Source: Chitinophaga dinghuensis
GTDB lineage: Bacteria > Bacteroidota > Bacteroidia > Chitinophagales > Chitinophagaceae
DNA length: 64,000 nucleotides
Direction: 5' to 3'
Assembly (NCBI RefSeq): GCF_003259435.1
Contig: NZ_QLMA01000004.1
Coordinates: 62,001 to 126,000 of the forward strand
Position numbers and translations under genes: made by a program. The notes under the pieces are model-generated. The model did no database searches and had not been told where the DNA came from. It saw only the letters and a list, made by a program, of their open reading frames with translations. The first letter of the stretch is position 1, and every line of letters starts with the position of its first letter. Shown piece by piece: positions 53,577-62,748 of the stretch.

Positions 53577-53819
53577 TTATGGCCAAATGAATATCCAGAA
53601 AACGAAGTGATACAGCATCCATAATATCAATATGGTTACTACGGGAATGGTTATATGTTGAAATGACCGGGCCCGGGCTGATTGGTTTGCGTGTTCATTG
53701 TTACGTAACATCCAGTAAATCCAATGAAGTAATATACTGAAGCATATTGCTGGAATCAGTAGTACCGGCAAGAGTATCCAAAAGAGAATATTAAAAATAA
53801 ATTCCAGCATAGAGTGCAT
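53577..53819 (-). CDS. Small two-helix membrane protein of unknown function
   Basis: This 80-residue protein is rich in Trp, Ile and Phe, with two predicted transmembrane helices (about 5-37 and 55-78) joined by a polar, basic loop (NNEHANQSARARSF). I do not recognise a family. Its start is 1 bp beyond the stop of the TonB-C-like gene on the same strand, which supports translation as the last gene of a three-gene set. An ATG at codon 4 is an alternative start. The near-zero spacing to the converging pectinesterase leaves no room for a terminator between them. Confidence 0.6.
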   Translation of the reverse strand: MHSMLEFIFNILFWILLPVLLIPAICFSILLHWIYWMLRNNEHANQSARARSFQHITIPVVTILILWMLYHFVFWIFIWP

Positions 53820-53820
53820 A

Positions 53821-54288
53821 TTATTCCTGAGGACAAATTCTTAATGGCATAAACATTTTTACATTTACCTTTTTGCCATTACATTTGCCCGGAGTCCACG
53901 CAGGCATTGCGTTTAACACACGTAATACTTCTTTTTCCATGATGGTATATTCTTCCGGTCGTTTGTTCAAAATACGCGTGTAGCAAACAACTCCGTGTGC
54001 ATTGATAATATATGCTAACTGGAAACTTCCCTGCCAGTAATCATCTTCCATCTTGTAATGAATGTTTCGCATCAGGTAGATGTTTAATGCCTGTTCTCCT
54101 CCAGGGAATACTGGAGGAACTTCCGGCAACGTAGTCACCTTTGCCTTCATGAGGCTGTCATAAGTGTTTTCGCATTGATTGGACCTGGCAGATTTTTGAG
54201 CGCTGGCAATTATACTAAACAAGAGTCCGGAGATAATCATGAGTAGTTTAATGTGTTCCTGGCTGCGACTTTCCCTTTCTGTCTTCAT
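53821..54288 (-). CDS. Periplasmic protein with a TonB C-terminal-like domain
   Basis: From the ATG at 54288 it has 155 residues: a basic N-region, hydrophobic core and likely cleavage (LLMIISGLLFSIIASAQ), then one TonB-C-like domain recognised by PPVFPGGEQALNIYLMRNIH, GSFQLAYIINAHGVVCYTRI and LNAMPAWTPGKCNGKKVNVK. Classical TonB has a membrane anchor and a Pro-rich span before this domain; here both are missing and a signal peptide stands in. That start overlaps the upstream gene by 41 bp. An ATG at 54240 (MIISGLLF) would leave a 7-bp gap but loses the basic N-region. Confidence 0.75.
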   Translation of the reverse strand: MKTERESRSQEHIKLLMIISGLLFSIIASAQKSARSNQCENTYDSLMKAKVTTLPEVPPVFPGGEQALNIYLMRNIHYKMEDDYWQGSFQLAYIINAHGVVCYTRILNKRPEEYTIMEKEVLRVLNAMPAWTPGKCNGKKVNVKMFMPLRICPQE

Positions 54289-55000
54289 AATATTCGTTAT
54301 ATACAGTTTCCGGATGTTCCCCTGCCAGCCCATAAAACTTCTTACGGCCATCTGTGAAAGCTATCCCGATACCAGTAACTTTATAGGGGAGACAAGCCTC
54401 TTTGTCGGGAGTGAAATCTGTTTGTGGCCATACTACCAACAGGATTTGCGTGCTATCGGCTATTTCTGCACGTAAATTCATCATGCCGGGACTTACTGCG
54501 TAACTACGGTTTTTCCATGAAAACTGCATCAAATGTAAACCCAGACGTGGCAATACTTCTCTTAGAGGAAGACCTAGCAGACTGTCATTGACCTGCCTTC
54601 CAGTTATATAATGATCGCTTCTTCTTCGTAATATGAAAGCAGAGTCCATATTCACTTTTACGATAGGTTGGTAGTAATCGTTTGTCCTGACATTAGCATT
54701 ATATAATTCTGTGAAATAGCCGTCTTTCGTACAGTAAACATTATAACGGATTTGTTGCTTTCGACCACAGACCATAAATTCCCCATTGTTGTTGGAATAG
54801 AAAGTATCTTTCTTGCTTACCTGCAAGCTATCATATTTGAAGGGAAACACTAGTATCATGGCACTATCTACTGGCTGGCTTTTTTCATCTATCACGCGGC
54901 CGCTGAAATAGAGCGAGGTTGTTTGTCCGTAAGACGAACTAAAAACACAGCTGCAGAGGGTGAAGCACAACAGGTATTTCATAGTAACAAGGGATTTCAT
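54248..55000 (-). CDS. Secreted protein with an N-terminal carboxypeptidase-regulatory-like domain
   Basis: This 250-residue protein has a signal peptide (MKYLLCFTLCSCVFSSSYGQ; ATG at codon 1 or 7). Residues about 30-115 look like a carboxypeptidase-regulatory/CNA-B-type beta-sandwich (FSGRVIDEKSQPVDSAMILV, then a GEF-containing turn). The rest (about 130-250) is unfamiliar, with ILLVVWPQTDFT and a charged tail. It is the first of three minus-strand genes, followed by the TonB-C-like gene, and is divergent from the WG-repeat operon. Confidence 0.75.
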   Translation of the reverse strand: MKSLVTMKYLLCFTLCSCVFSSSYGQTTSLYFSGRVIDEKSQPVDSAMILVFPFKYDSLQVSKKDTFYSNNNGEFMVCGRKQQIRYNVYCTKDGYFTELYNANVRTNDYYQPIVKVNMDSAFILRRRSDHYITGRQVNDSLLGLPLREVLPRLGLHLMQFSWKNRSYAVSPGMMNLRAEIADSTQILLVVWPQTDFTPDKEACLPYKVTGIGIAFTDGRKKFYGLAGEHPETVYNEYYEDRKGKSQPGTH

Positions 55001-55032
55001 TTTTAAATATACATGGAATCTCTATTGAAAAC

Positions 55033-55063
55033 TTGTTCATTCCCGATTTTGATCCCATATTTG
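55033..55063 (+). promoter_or_regulatory. Candidate -33/-7 promoter for the WG-repeat operon
   Basis: TTG (55033-55035) is followed after exactly 20 nt by CATATTTG (55056-55063), one mismatch from TAnnTTTG. The start site would fall near 55070, giving a leader of about 27 nt before the ATG at 55097. Confidence 0.45.
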
Positions 55064-55096
55064 TAGTTCACAATCCCATATTTTTACGGTTTAACC

Positions 55097-57403
55097 ATGA
55101 AATGCCTAAAGTTTATGACTCCATTGCTGTTCCCGGTTATTGTTGCCCACGGCCAGCAGATTACAGAGGCGGAATACCTCGGAAAATTCGACGGACTCTT
55201 TGCTCCGGTAAAAATCAATTCACAACCGCAGTTTCTCCATAAATCCGGATTGGTACTGATAGATAAAATCGAGACCCAGGGCTATTATGGAACGGTAGTA
55301 GGTGTTAAACACAATGCCTACGGCGCTATCAATAATGCGGGTAAAGTGATTGCCCCCTTCCAGTTTGATGAAGTGCATATTCAGGAAGAAAATAATGAGA
55401 ATAATCCAGAGAAAAATTATTGCTTCGTAATTACCAAGTTAAATGGAAAATACGGCGCTGTAGACACGCTGGGTAATGTACTCTGTCCTCAGGAATATGA
55501 TGAAATAGACCGGCTGAATGGCCACCTGATGAAAGTGCGTAAAGGCGATCATTGGGGTTGGGTAGATATTAAAACAGGTAAGTTACTACAGGAGCCGGTC
55601 TATGATGAGGTAGACGACAGTTATGTAACTGCTTATGTCAGCATTAGAAAAGGCGGAAAAGTAGGACTGGCAAAGGATGACGGAACTATTTTTGTTCCCG
55701 CAGAGTATAAGTGGTTCGAATATCTCGGTTATGACGACTATAGTTACTTCGGCTACCAGTTGGGGGAAAAAATAGGTATCATGGATGGCCAGGGCAGGAA
55801 GATAACCCCAGCAATTTATACGAGGATAAAAAGAGGCCCTGTGCCCGGCACTTTCGCGGTAATGCAAAATGGGAAAGTTGGTTTTACCGATGGCAGCGGA
55901 ACAACGGTGGTAGCCCCCCAATACACAGAAGCGCATCCTTATGGAGATGTCATGCTCGTCAGAAAAGGGAAAGTTGGGGTGCTGGACAAACAACTTAAAG
56001 AGATTATCCCTCCTGTTTATGATGAAATACAGCTATATAATGGCGTTGGTCAGTTCCTGACGGAATCAGTGTCGTTTGAGACTAAATGGGCTATAATGAT
56101 GACGCCCGCATTCCTGATCGCGCGCAAAGGTACCCTGTACAATATCTTTGATGTTTCCGGTAAGAAGTTGCTGCCGGAAGATTACACGAAAATTACTCCG
56201 CTGAACTACAGAGGGCAACAGTTATTAATCGTGCATACCCTGCAGGGTAAACATGCCCTGCTGAGAATGGACGGTACTGTCATCCTGGCTTCAGGGGCCG
56301 ATGATATCGCGGAAGGGTATGGATCAGAGTATACTTATTCAGATGATGCCGCAGGCCCCGACAAAGATAATTTCGTGGCAGTGGTCAAAGGGAAACGTAT
56401 CGGCCTTTACAATATCAAATCTGGAAAGGAAATACTGCCAGCACGCTATACTGGTATCTCCTGGCAGAATTCCAATCTGCTCACCCTGCGCAAAGATCCG
56501 GACAGCAGTGGCGTTGCCAATGCCCAGGGTAAGATAATTTGCAAGCTGTCACAATATGGATTCTATACCCCAGTAGATACTAACCGAATCGTTGTCATTA
56601 ATTATCCTGGCAATGGCAGTAGGGAGACAAAACTCATCGATCTTGCCGGGAATACATTATACGTCAATTCCAAATGGGAATTTCGCGAAATGCAATACTC
56701 CAAAATGTTAGTGCCGGAGAAGAACAGAAAATATAACATCTCCTATAACAACGGCCTGCTGAAGGTTTGGGGCGAGAACAGAGATAATCTCTTTCTGGAT
56801 ACAAACGGAAAAGAGGTTGTTTTCGATGAGTTCTTGTTCGTGGGCGATTTCTGTAATGGCCTCGCGCTGGCATCCAGAAAAGGTGCAAATGGAAATGAAC
56901 TGTTAGGTATTATTAACCTGAAAAAAGAAGTGGTCTATCCACTTACTGCAACGGATATGCATACCATGGAAGGCGATCTGATTCAGGTAGACCAGGATTC
57001 GCTGCGTGGCGTAATCAGACAGGATGGGAGTGTATTCATTCCCGTTAAGTATACCAGTATAGATAAGTTTTATGATCTGCCTTTCTATAAAGTAGGGATG
57101 GGTAATCACTACGGCGTACTCGACTCTCTCGGCCACGAAATCATTCCTACTGTATATAACGATATTACCTATAATAAATCGGCCACCCTGTTTGAAGTAC
57201 AACGGGATGATAAGTACGGATTACTGGACAGAAATGGTAAAACAATCATTCCCGTCATCTACGATGAAATGGAGACGAATGGCGGATATCAGGAAGATAT
57301 ATTCCCTGTTCTCGTAAAGAAAGATAACAAATATATATACCTGGATGAACAGGGCAAAGCATTGCCTTTCCGCTCCGATAAATTGAAAGGATATAATGAC
57401 TAA
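55097..57403 (+). CDS. Secreted WG-repeat protein 1
   Basis: This 768-residue protein has a signal peptide (MKCLKFMTPLLFPVIVAHGQ) followed almost entirely by WG repeats of about 45-60 residues with the pattern (G)K(Y/V)G..D..G....P..YDEI. Examples are NGKYGAVDTLGNVLCPQEYD, GKVGVLDKQLKEIIPPVYDE and DDKYGLLDRNGKTIIPVIYD. At least ten copies can be counted. WG repeats are beta-rich modules found in secreted and surface proteins of many bacteria, with no established biochemical role. No catalytic or anchoring domain follows. It is translationally coupled to the next gene by an 8-bp ATGACTAA overlap. Confidence 0.88.
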   Translation: MKCLKFMTPLLFPVIVAHGQQITEAEYLGKFDGLFAPVKINSQPQFLHKSGLVLIDKIETQGYYGTVVGVKHNAYGAINNAGKVIAPFQFDEVHIQEENNENNPEKNYCFVITKLNGKYGAVDTLGNVLCPQEYDEIDRLNGHLMKVRKGDHWGWVDIKTGKLLQEPVYDEVDDSYVTAYVSIRKGGKVGLAKDDGTIFVPAEYKWFEYLGYDDYSYFGYQLGEKIGIMDGQGRKITPAIYTRIKRGPVPGTFAVMQNGKVGFTDGSGTTVVAPQYTEAHPYGDVMLVRKGKVGVLDKQLKEIIPPVYDEIQLYNGVGQFLTESVSFETKWAIMMTPAFLIARKGTLYNIFDVSGKKLLPEDYTKITPLNYRGQQLLIVHTLQGKHALLRMDGTVILASGADDIAEGYGSEYTYSDDAAGPDKDNFVAVVKGKRIGLYNIKSGKEILPARYTGISWQNSNLLTLRKDPDSSGVANAQGKIICKLSQYGFYTPVDTNRIVVINYPGNGSRETKLIDLAGNTLYVNSKWEFREMQYSKMLVPEKNRKYNISYNNGLLKVWGENRDNLFLDTNGKEVVFDEFLFVGDFCNGLALASRKGANGNELLGIINLKKEVVYPLTATDMHTMEGDLIQVDQDSLRGVIRQDGSVFIPVKYTSIDKFYDLPFYKVGMGNHYGVLDSLGHEIIPTVYNDITYNKSATLFEVQRDDKYGLLDRNGKTIIPVIYDEMETNGGYQEDIFPVLVKKDNKYIYLDEQGKALPFRSDKLKGYND

Positions 57404-59675
57404 GTATATACGTTTTTTACCAATTTTATTGCTGCTAGGCGCCAGCCTTGTTGCCAGTGCGCAGAAAGCTTCTGTATTTGTGAACGGACTGGCGCGCATG
57501 CAGAACGGAACCCAGTATTGGTATATTAATAAGGCAGGACAAAAAGTATTTGACCGCGTTATAGGCAGCTATCATCCGATTGACAGCATTACAGGAACAA
57601 GATTGGAAGACGAAGGCTCTTTGATGTTACTTGTGCGTTCCCAGGGGAAATTCGGAATATGGAATGCACAACGCCAATGGGTGATCCCTCCGGTGTATGA
57701 TTCTATCGAATTAAAATGGAAATCTTATCTCTCGCTGAAACAACATCAAAAAAGAACATTCGCCGATACTTACGGACATCTGCTGTTACCCCTGCAATTT
57801 GAAGAGGTAGGCATACTGGATGGCGATTATTTTGATGTGAAGTCCAATGGCAAATGGGGTATTTATAGTAATAAGGCGCAAAAGCTTGTAGTATCAGCTA
57901 ATTATGAGGGTTTCGATTATTGCGGCGGCTGCGGTTCCGCATCCAACTATGTATTTGCAAAGAAGAATGGTAAATGGGGAATCATCAATTACCGCAACGA
58001 AACCTTACTGCCTTTTGAATACAACCACGAACACTACGGCATGCGCAGTGATAACTGGATCAAAAGCCTTTCTAAGAATGATGTTCCCATGGTCATCAAT
58101 CTGCAACAAAAGAAGGTTTACAGCAGTCCGGAATACACAGACATGGATGTATTGGATAACGGTTTGCTGAAAGTCAAACGCAATGGTTACTATGGCCTGA
58201 TTGGAGAAGATGGTCAACAAGTGGCGGACTTTATCTACGATAATATCGAATATCCTTATGAAGAGGGGAGTTATGGTCCATATGTGGCTGTCACTAAAAA
58301 TAAGAAAACAGGAATACTGGATGACCGCGGACGTGTTATCCTGGCGCCAGAATACAGTGGCAGCATCACCTGTTTTGCAGATTGCTTCATTGTACCGGTG
58401 AATGGTAACTATCGTTTATTGGATAGTGCCGGGCAGCGCTTATTGGATAAGGATTATAATAAAATCACCGGATTTATAGCCGGCCCGCATAGCAGTACCA
58501 CAAGCCCTCTTTTTATCCTGAAACAACAGGCATTATACGGCTTTTATAATCCTGTCAGTAAGAAGACCGTAGCCCCGGCATTTTTTGATATTGCTGCCGA
58601 TGATACCGGCGATTTTTTACTCGTAGAATATCAACAGAGAAAAGGGTTATACAGTACCGACGGAACTGAGCTCATACCAATGGGCTACAAAGAGTACGGA
58701 CAACTTTCCGGCTCTGTGTATGTAGTCAGTCAGAACAATCTCAAAGGATTATATGATGTAAAACAACAGCGGCAAATATTACCGACGGAGTACACCGCAA
58801 TACGGGAGCTGGAAGGAGATTCCAACCTGGTATTACTGATTGGGAAAGATAAAATAGGGGAAGATAAGTATGGCCTCTGCAATATGCAGGGAAATCTCCT
58901 GTTGCCGCCGGGTTACAATGATATTATCAGTTTGGGAGATGGTATGTGTCTGCTGAAAACAGGACTGGATGATACCGCACATTACAGTTTATTCGATCCC
59001 GTTAGAAAGCAATTGACAGCATTACCCTATAGCTTTATCAGTCCAGGCCATATCCCGGATCAATTGATGGCCGCCAGTGGCGACAAAGTTGGCCTCATCA
59101 ATATGCGGGGAGATACCGTCATTCCTTTTGAATACCGTTTTATGCGTTCCTTGTTATCCGGCGAATACATTGTTATAAAGCAGGAAGGTGAACGTTATAA
59201 ATACGGTTATGCAGACAGCACCGGGAAGTTAATAGTACCCGCTATTTATGATTATGATGAAATCAGTTTCCGGGAGTTCGGCACTAAGGCATTACTCCTG
59301 CAAAAAGCAGATCCAAATACTGGGTATATCCGACTGGGATTAGCCAGTATGAAGGGACTTATAATGCTCCCCGCCAACAATGACCTGGTGATGGAAGGTA
59401 AACCCGGACCAGGATTTCTGGCGAAACAAGGCGATAAATTCATTGTACTGAATGAGGAAGGAAGGCCACTAACTGCGGTGAAATATGAAGATGTAATGTT
59501 GCAGGAAGTGCCCGGTTATGGCGCTACTACCTTGAAGTACAGCTATCCGGTGATGTGTAAGATAAACAATACCGCCTATCAGTATCTTACATTAGAGGGA
59601 AAGATACTCCCCATCAAAGTAACCGGAGTCATTTCATTTTTCCCGGATTACGATACTGAATTTCCTGAATTATAA
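57396..59675 (+). CDS. Secreted WG-repeat protein 2
   Basis: This 759-residue protein has a signal peptide (FLPILLLLGASLVASAQ) and about ten or more WG repeats, for example QGKFGIWNAQRQWVIPPVYD, NGKWGIINYRNETLLPFEYN, DKVGLINMRGDTVIPFEYRF. It is a diverged paralogue of the preceding protein with almost the same length and no other domain. A CGGC pair at residues 176-179 (YCGGCG) may form a disulfide or bind metal. The start ATG overlaps the preceding stop. The gene ends at the hairpin at 59687-59728. Function unknown. Confidence 0.88.
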   Translation: MTKYIRFLPILLLLGASLVASAQKASVFVNGLARMQNGTQYWYINKAGQKVFDRVIGSYHPIDSITGTRLEDEGSLMLLVRSQGKFGIWNAQRQWVIPPVYDSIELKWKSYLSLKQHQKRTFADTYGHLLLPLQFEEVGILDGDYFDVKSNGKWGIYSNKAQKLVVSANYEGFDYCGGCGSASNYVFAKKNGKWGIINYRNETLLPFEYNHEHYGMRSDNWIKSLSKNDVPMVINLQQKKVYSSPEYTDMDVLDNGLLKVKRNGYYGLIGEDGQQVADFIYDNIEYPYEEGSYGPYVAVTKNKKTGILDDRGRVILAPEYSGSITCFADCFIVPVNGNYRLLDSAGQRLLDKDYNKITGFIAGPHSSTTSPLFILKQQALYGFYNPVSKKTVAPAFFDIAADDTGDFLLVEYQQRKGLYSTDGTELIPMGYKEYGQLSGSVYVVSQNNLKGLYDVKQQRQILPTEYTAIRELEGDSNLVLLIGKDKIGEDKYGLCNMQGNLLLPPGYNDIISLGDGMCLLKTGLDDTAHYSLFDPVRKQLTALPYSFISPGHIPDQLMAASGDKVGLINMRGDTVIPFEYRFMRSLLSGEYIVIKQEGERYKYGYADSTGKLIVPAIYDYDEISFREFGTKALLLQKADPNTGYIRLGLASMKGLIMLPANNDLVMEGKPGPGFLAKQGDKFIVLNEEGRPLTAVKYEDVMLQEVPGYGATTLKYSYPVMCKINNTAYQYLTLEGKILPIKVTGVISFFPDYDTEFPEL

Positions 59676-59686
59676 AGCAACTGTAT

Positions 59687-59728
59687 AAAAGAAGGGCCTG
59701 ACGTCTCAGACGTCAGGCCCTTCTTTTT
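59687..59728. terminator. Strong bidirectional terminator
   Basis: A stem of at least 13 GC-rich pairs (59691-59703 with 59711-59723), extended by A/T pairs outward (59687-59690 with 59724-59727), lies between the converging WG-repeat and GH95-like genes. Confidence 0.85.
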
Positions 59729-59740
59729 GATAACATATTT

Positions 59741-61981
59741 TTATCCAGGATATATTGTTATTTCATTTTTCCCTGGTTCGAAGGAAAGGAGACCATTTTT
59801 CAATTCGTATTTAAGTGGACTTCCTTTAAACTGTACTCCCCGAAAAGGCCATTGGATATAGATTTTACCAGATTGCTGTCCGGAAATTTTCACCTGGTTC
59901 AGCAGACCATTTTTCCTTGCTGCGGATATGGTCCATCCGGATTCCGTGCGAAGATGCTCGAAGGAGAGGTTTCTCCAGGAAGCAGGAACTGCCGGAAACA
60001 ACGTGATAATGTTTTCATTTGTTTGCAGCAGCATTTCATGGATACCTTGTGCAAAAGCAAAGTTTCCTTCCAGCGTAAACGGATTATAGGTGAACCCTGA
60101 ATACTGTCCTTTCTTTTGATCGCCGTTTAGATGGAAACTGTTCATTCCAACGAAGTTGGAAGCGAATTTCCGTAGCATAACGGCTGCGCTGTCGCCATTC
60201 CCTGTTTGTCCATAGAGATTAGCTGCCCAGCTGAAAGAATAACCTACCCATTCCCTGGTTCCTTTTTTCTCCAACCATGCAAGGGATCTGTCTATAATGG
60301 ATTTGTCTTCCGGATGAGAATAGGATAATACCTTCAGCGGATATATTGCCATAAGATGGCTATGATGGCGATGGGAGTGTACTAAATCCTGTCCTGGCGC
60401 TATTGTAAGGCCGGTACTATCTGTATTGAAAGCGGGATATTTTTGTAGTTCTGCCAGGATAGCGGCATTTGACTGCCCACATGCTGCGGTGATGGCTGCA
60501 TATTTTTCAAAGAAGAATCTTACCAAAGATAAATCGTAGTTCGTGAATTGAGGGAACCAGGCGGAGATATCGTTGTCATTGAATTCAGGAGCGGAGCTGA
60601 GTGGGTGTTTATATTTCTTACTAACAGGATCGGTTATACGAATACCACGGAGGTATGTCGCTACGGCATCGAACCAGGGCTTGCAACGGGTGAGCAGGAA
60701 TTGTTTATCGCCGGTATATTTCCATTGCCAGTAGAAGTGCTGGGACAGCCATGCTGCGGTAGTTGGACTCATAGAATATTGAATCCAGCCACCCATGGGT
60801 TTTCCGGAGATGGTATTTACTCCGGGTACGTTGAGTCCTTCTACGCCAAAGTATTGTTTGGTCCAGCGTTTACTTTCAGCTTGCGTATTCCAGAGCCAGT
60901 TGGTGAACCCGGCAGTAAGATCTGTATGATTGGCCGTATAGCCGGGCCAGTAGCTCAATTCGGTGTTCAGGTCGTGGTGGAAATCTCCTTTCCATGGCGG
61001 AAGCTTGCCATTGTCGGCAGTCCATACCGCCTGAAGAGAGATGGGCGGCGTATTATTCCGGGCCACACAGCCGAATTTGTACATGTCCAGGTAATATTGT
61101 TTTTCCAGTAAGGTATCTGGGATATGAATAGCAGAACGATTCCAGAAATTTTTCCACCAACCTGTATGCTCCGACCAGGATTTGTGTAGGAAATTATCCG
61201 TTAGCAGGGGAGCAGTGGCGGTTTTAGAATTAGAGATCATCCAAACGCCTATGAGTTTATTGCCGGGCAGATGTTTCCAGGATACCAGTACTTCATAGTA
61301 TTTCCCGGCGTAGGTGGGTTGGTGATAGACCAGCAGATTGGGCTGAGATTTCAAGGCGCCTTTTGCGTAGCCTAAGCGTTGGAGGCTCTGGCCTTCTACC
61401 GAGTTCACCGGGCCGGCATGATCAGGACTTGTATACTCCGGCATTCTGATCGCAGGAACGAAAGCGGAGGGAATATTGTCTCCCGTAAAAATGCCGTACG
61501 ACTGACTGGCATGTACGTATGTGGTAAAGGTACTTCCATTGGAGAACCTGATCGTATTTGAAGCGGTAGTTATATTCAACTCGTTAGATACAACTTTTCC
61601 CAAAGTGGAAATATCGAATTCGATAGCGGCGCCGGGAATTTTGGTAGGCGCGGGATTGGCTTCATATGGCTCGTCGCCGAGGGCTTGCACGGTATCGTAT
61701 TGACGTAGTTGTACCTGTTTGGTCACCCAGGAAAAGGTAAGTCGATCGATTCCGGGCATAGGGCGATCATCCCATAGATCTGCCCGGTCAAGGGAAAGTC
61801 GGAGGTATTGCTTGTTTTGCCAAACAAGCGCGCCCACCATACCATTCCCTAAAGGCATGGCATCGTACCAATTGGTAGCCAGGTGATCAAATTGAAGGTG
61901 ATGCGTGGGCAGTTGCTGTGCTATAGCGCCTATGGGCAAGCTATAGAGGAGTGCCAGCAGGGCATGCCTTTTTAGTTTCAT
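59741..61981 (-). CDS. GH95-like glycoside hydrolase (alpha-L-fucosidase/galactosidase type)
   Basis: From the ATG at 61981 it has 746 residues with a signal peptide (MKLKRHALLALLYSLPIGAI). The N-terminal beta-domain opens with the family phrase WYDAMPLGNGMVGALVW and contains LSLDRADLWDD. The catalytic (alpha/alpha)6 region includes DLNTELSYWPGYTANHTDLT (equivalent of the conserved Asn/Trp block), LSSAPEFND (position of the general acid) and HRHHSHLMAIYPL. FAQGIHEMLLQTNENIITLF precedes the C-terminal domain. GH95 enzymes remove alpha-1,2-L-fucose or L-galactose from glycans such as xyloglucan or RG-II. The open frame runs on to 62173, overlapping the sigma gene; that extension lacks family similarity and was excluded. 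Confidence 0.85.
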   Translation of the reverse strand: MKLKRHALLALLYSLPIGAIAQQLPTHHLQFDHLATNWYDAMPLGNGMVGALVWQNKQYLRLSLDRADLWDDRPMPGIDRLTFSWVTKQVQLRQYDTVQALGDEPYEANPAPTKIPGAAIEFDISTLGKVVSNELNITTASNTIRFSNGSTFTTYVHASQSYGIFTGDNIPSAFVPAIRMPEYTSPDHAGPVNSVEGQSLQRLGYAKGALKSQPNLLVYHQPTYAGKYYEVLVSWKHLPGNKLIGVWMISNSKTATAPLLTDNFLHKSWSEHTGWWKNFWNRSAIHIPDTLLEKQYYLDMYKFGCVARNNTPPISLQAVWTADNGKLPPWKGDFHHDLNTELSYWPGYTANHTDLTAGFTNWLWNTQAESKRWTKQYFGVEGLNVPGVNTISGKPMGGWIQYSMSPTTAAWLSQHFYWQWKYTGDKQFLLTRCKPWFDAVATYLRGIRITDPVSKKYKHPLSSAPEFNDNDISAWFPQFTNYDLSLVRFFFEKYAAITAACGQSNAAILAELQKYPAFNTDSTGLTIAPGQDLVHSHRHHSHLMAIYPLKVLSYSHPEDKSIIDRSLAWLEKKGTREWVGYSFSWAANLYGQTGNGDSAAVMLRKFASNFVGMNSFHLNGDQKKGQYSGFTYNPFTLEGNFAFAQGIHEMLLQTNENIITLFPAVPASWRNLSFEHLRTESGWTISAARKNGLLNQVKISGQQSGKIYIQWPFRGVQFKGSPLKYELKNGLLSFEPGKNEITIYPG

Positions 61982-62063
61982 TGTTCGCGATTTAGAAGGT
62001 GGAAGTTGGAACAAAATAGGTAAAAAAAGAGATTTACCTGTAATTTTTACTATTTTTAGCCGA

Positions 62064-62651
62064 ATGCAATCACCATCACATTCCGAAAGAGCACTGTTGC
62101 AACTGGTTTCCGAGGGAAACGAGCAGGCCTTTTCTGCGCTGGTGAAACAATATCGAAGTAATATTTTTACCACCGCCTTGCAGTTGCTGCATCAGCGGCA
62201 GTTGGCAGAGGAAGTATTACAGGATGTTTTCCTGAAAGTATGGTTACAACGTGCGGAGTTGCGGGAAGTGGAGAATTTTCCTGCATGGTTACATACAGTG
62301 GCCAGGAATACCATTTACACGGCTTTCAAGCGTTCGCTGAAAGATAAAATGTTGCCGGTAGGAGATGCGGAAGAACATCTGGATGCGGGTTACAACACGG
62401 CAGACCCTTTGCTGGAAAAGGAATATAATACATTATTACATACAGCTATAGAAAGATTGCCGGCCCGGCAGCAGGAAACGTATCGTCTGATGAAGCTACA
62501 GGGCTTAAAAAGGAACGAAGTGGCTGCACTACTTGGTGTCTCCCCGGAAACAGTAAAATATAACCTGGACGAAGCCAGCAAAAAGGTGCGGGCATATTGC
62601 CTGGCACAACTGCCACTAGGCGCTTTACTACTCCTCCTGAATATCCGCTAA
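62064..62651 (+). CDS. ECF-type RNA polymerase sigma-70 factor (locus 4)
   Basis: This 195-residue ECF factor has a region 2 (about 15-90; EEVLQDVFLKVWLQR, FPAWLHTVARNTIYTAFKRS) and region 4 (about 130-180; LPARQQETYRLMKLQGLKRN and EVAALLGVSPETVKYNLDEA). It has a hydrophobic C-terminal end (LPLGALLLLLNIR), like the locus-2 factor. It is divergent from the GH95-like gene, 82 bp apart, and precedes a FecR gene on the same strand. A near-consensus TATTTTTA (62051-62058) ends only 5 nt before the ATG, again hinting at a leaderless message. Confidence 0.92.
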   Translation: MQSPSHSERALLQLVSEGNEQAFSALVKQYRSNIFTTALQLLHQRQLAEEVLQDVFLKVWLQRAELREVENFPAWLHTVARNTIYTAFKRSLKDKMLPVGDAEEHLDAGYNTADPLLEKEYNTLLHTAIERLPARQQETYRLMKLQGLKRNEVAALLGVSPETVKYNLDEASKKVRAYCLAQLPLGALLLLLNIR

Positions 62652-62748
62652 AATTTTTTTTCAATCATCCCCCCCAAAGCATATTGTTTAAGAGACAATA
62701 TAATTACCGGCATTTAGTGTGCTGATATATTACCATTTTTTAATAGCA

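Noticed and set aside
61982..62173. 64-codon N-terminal extension of the GH95-like gene
   Set aside because: It runs across the divergent sigma gene start. The ATG at 61981 gives a proper signal peptide followed by the family opening.
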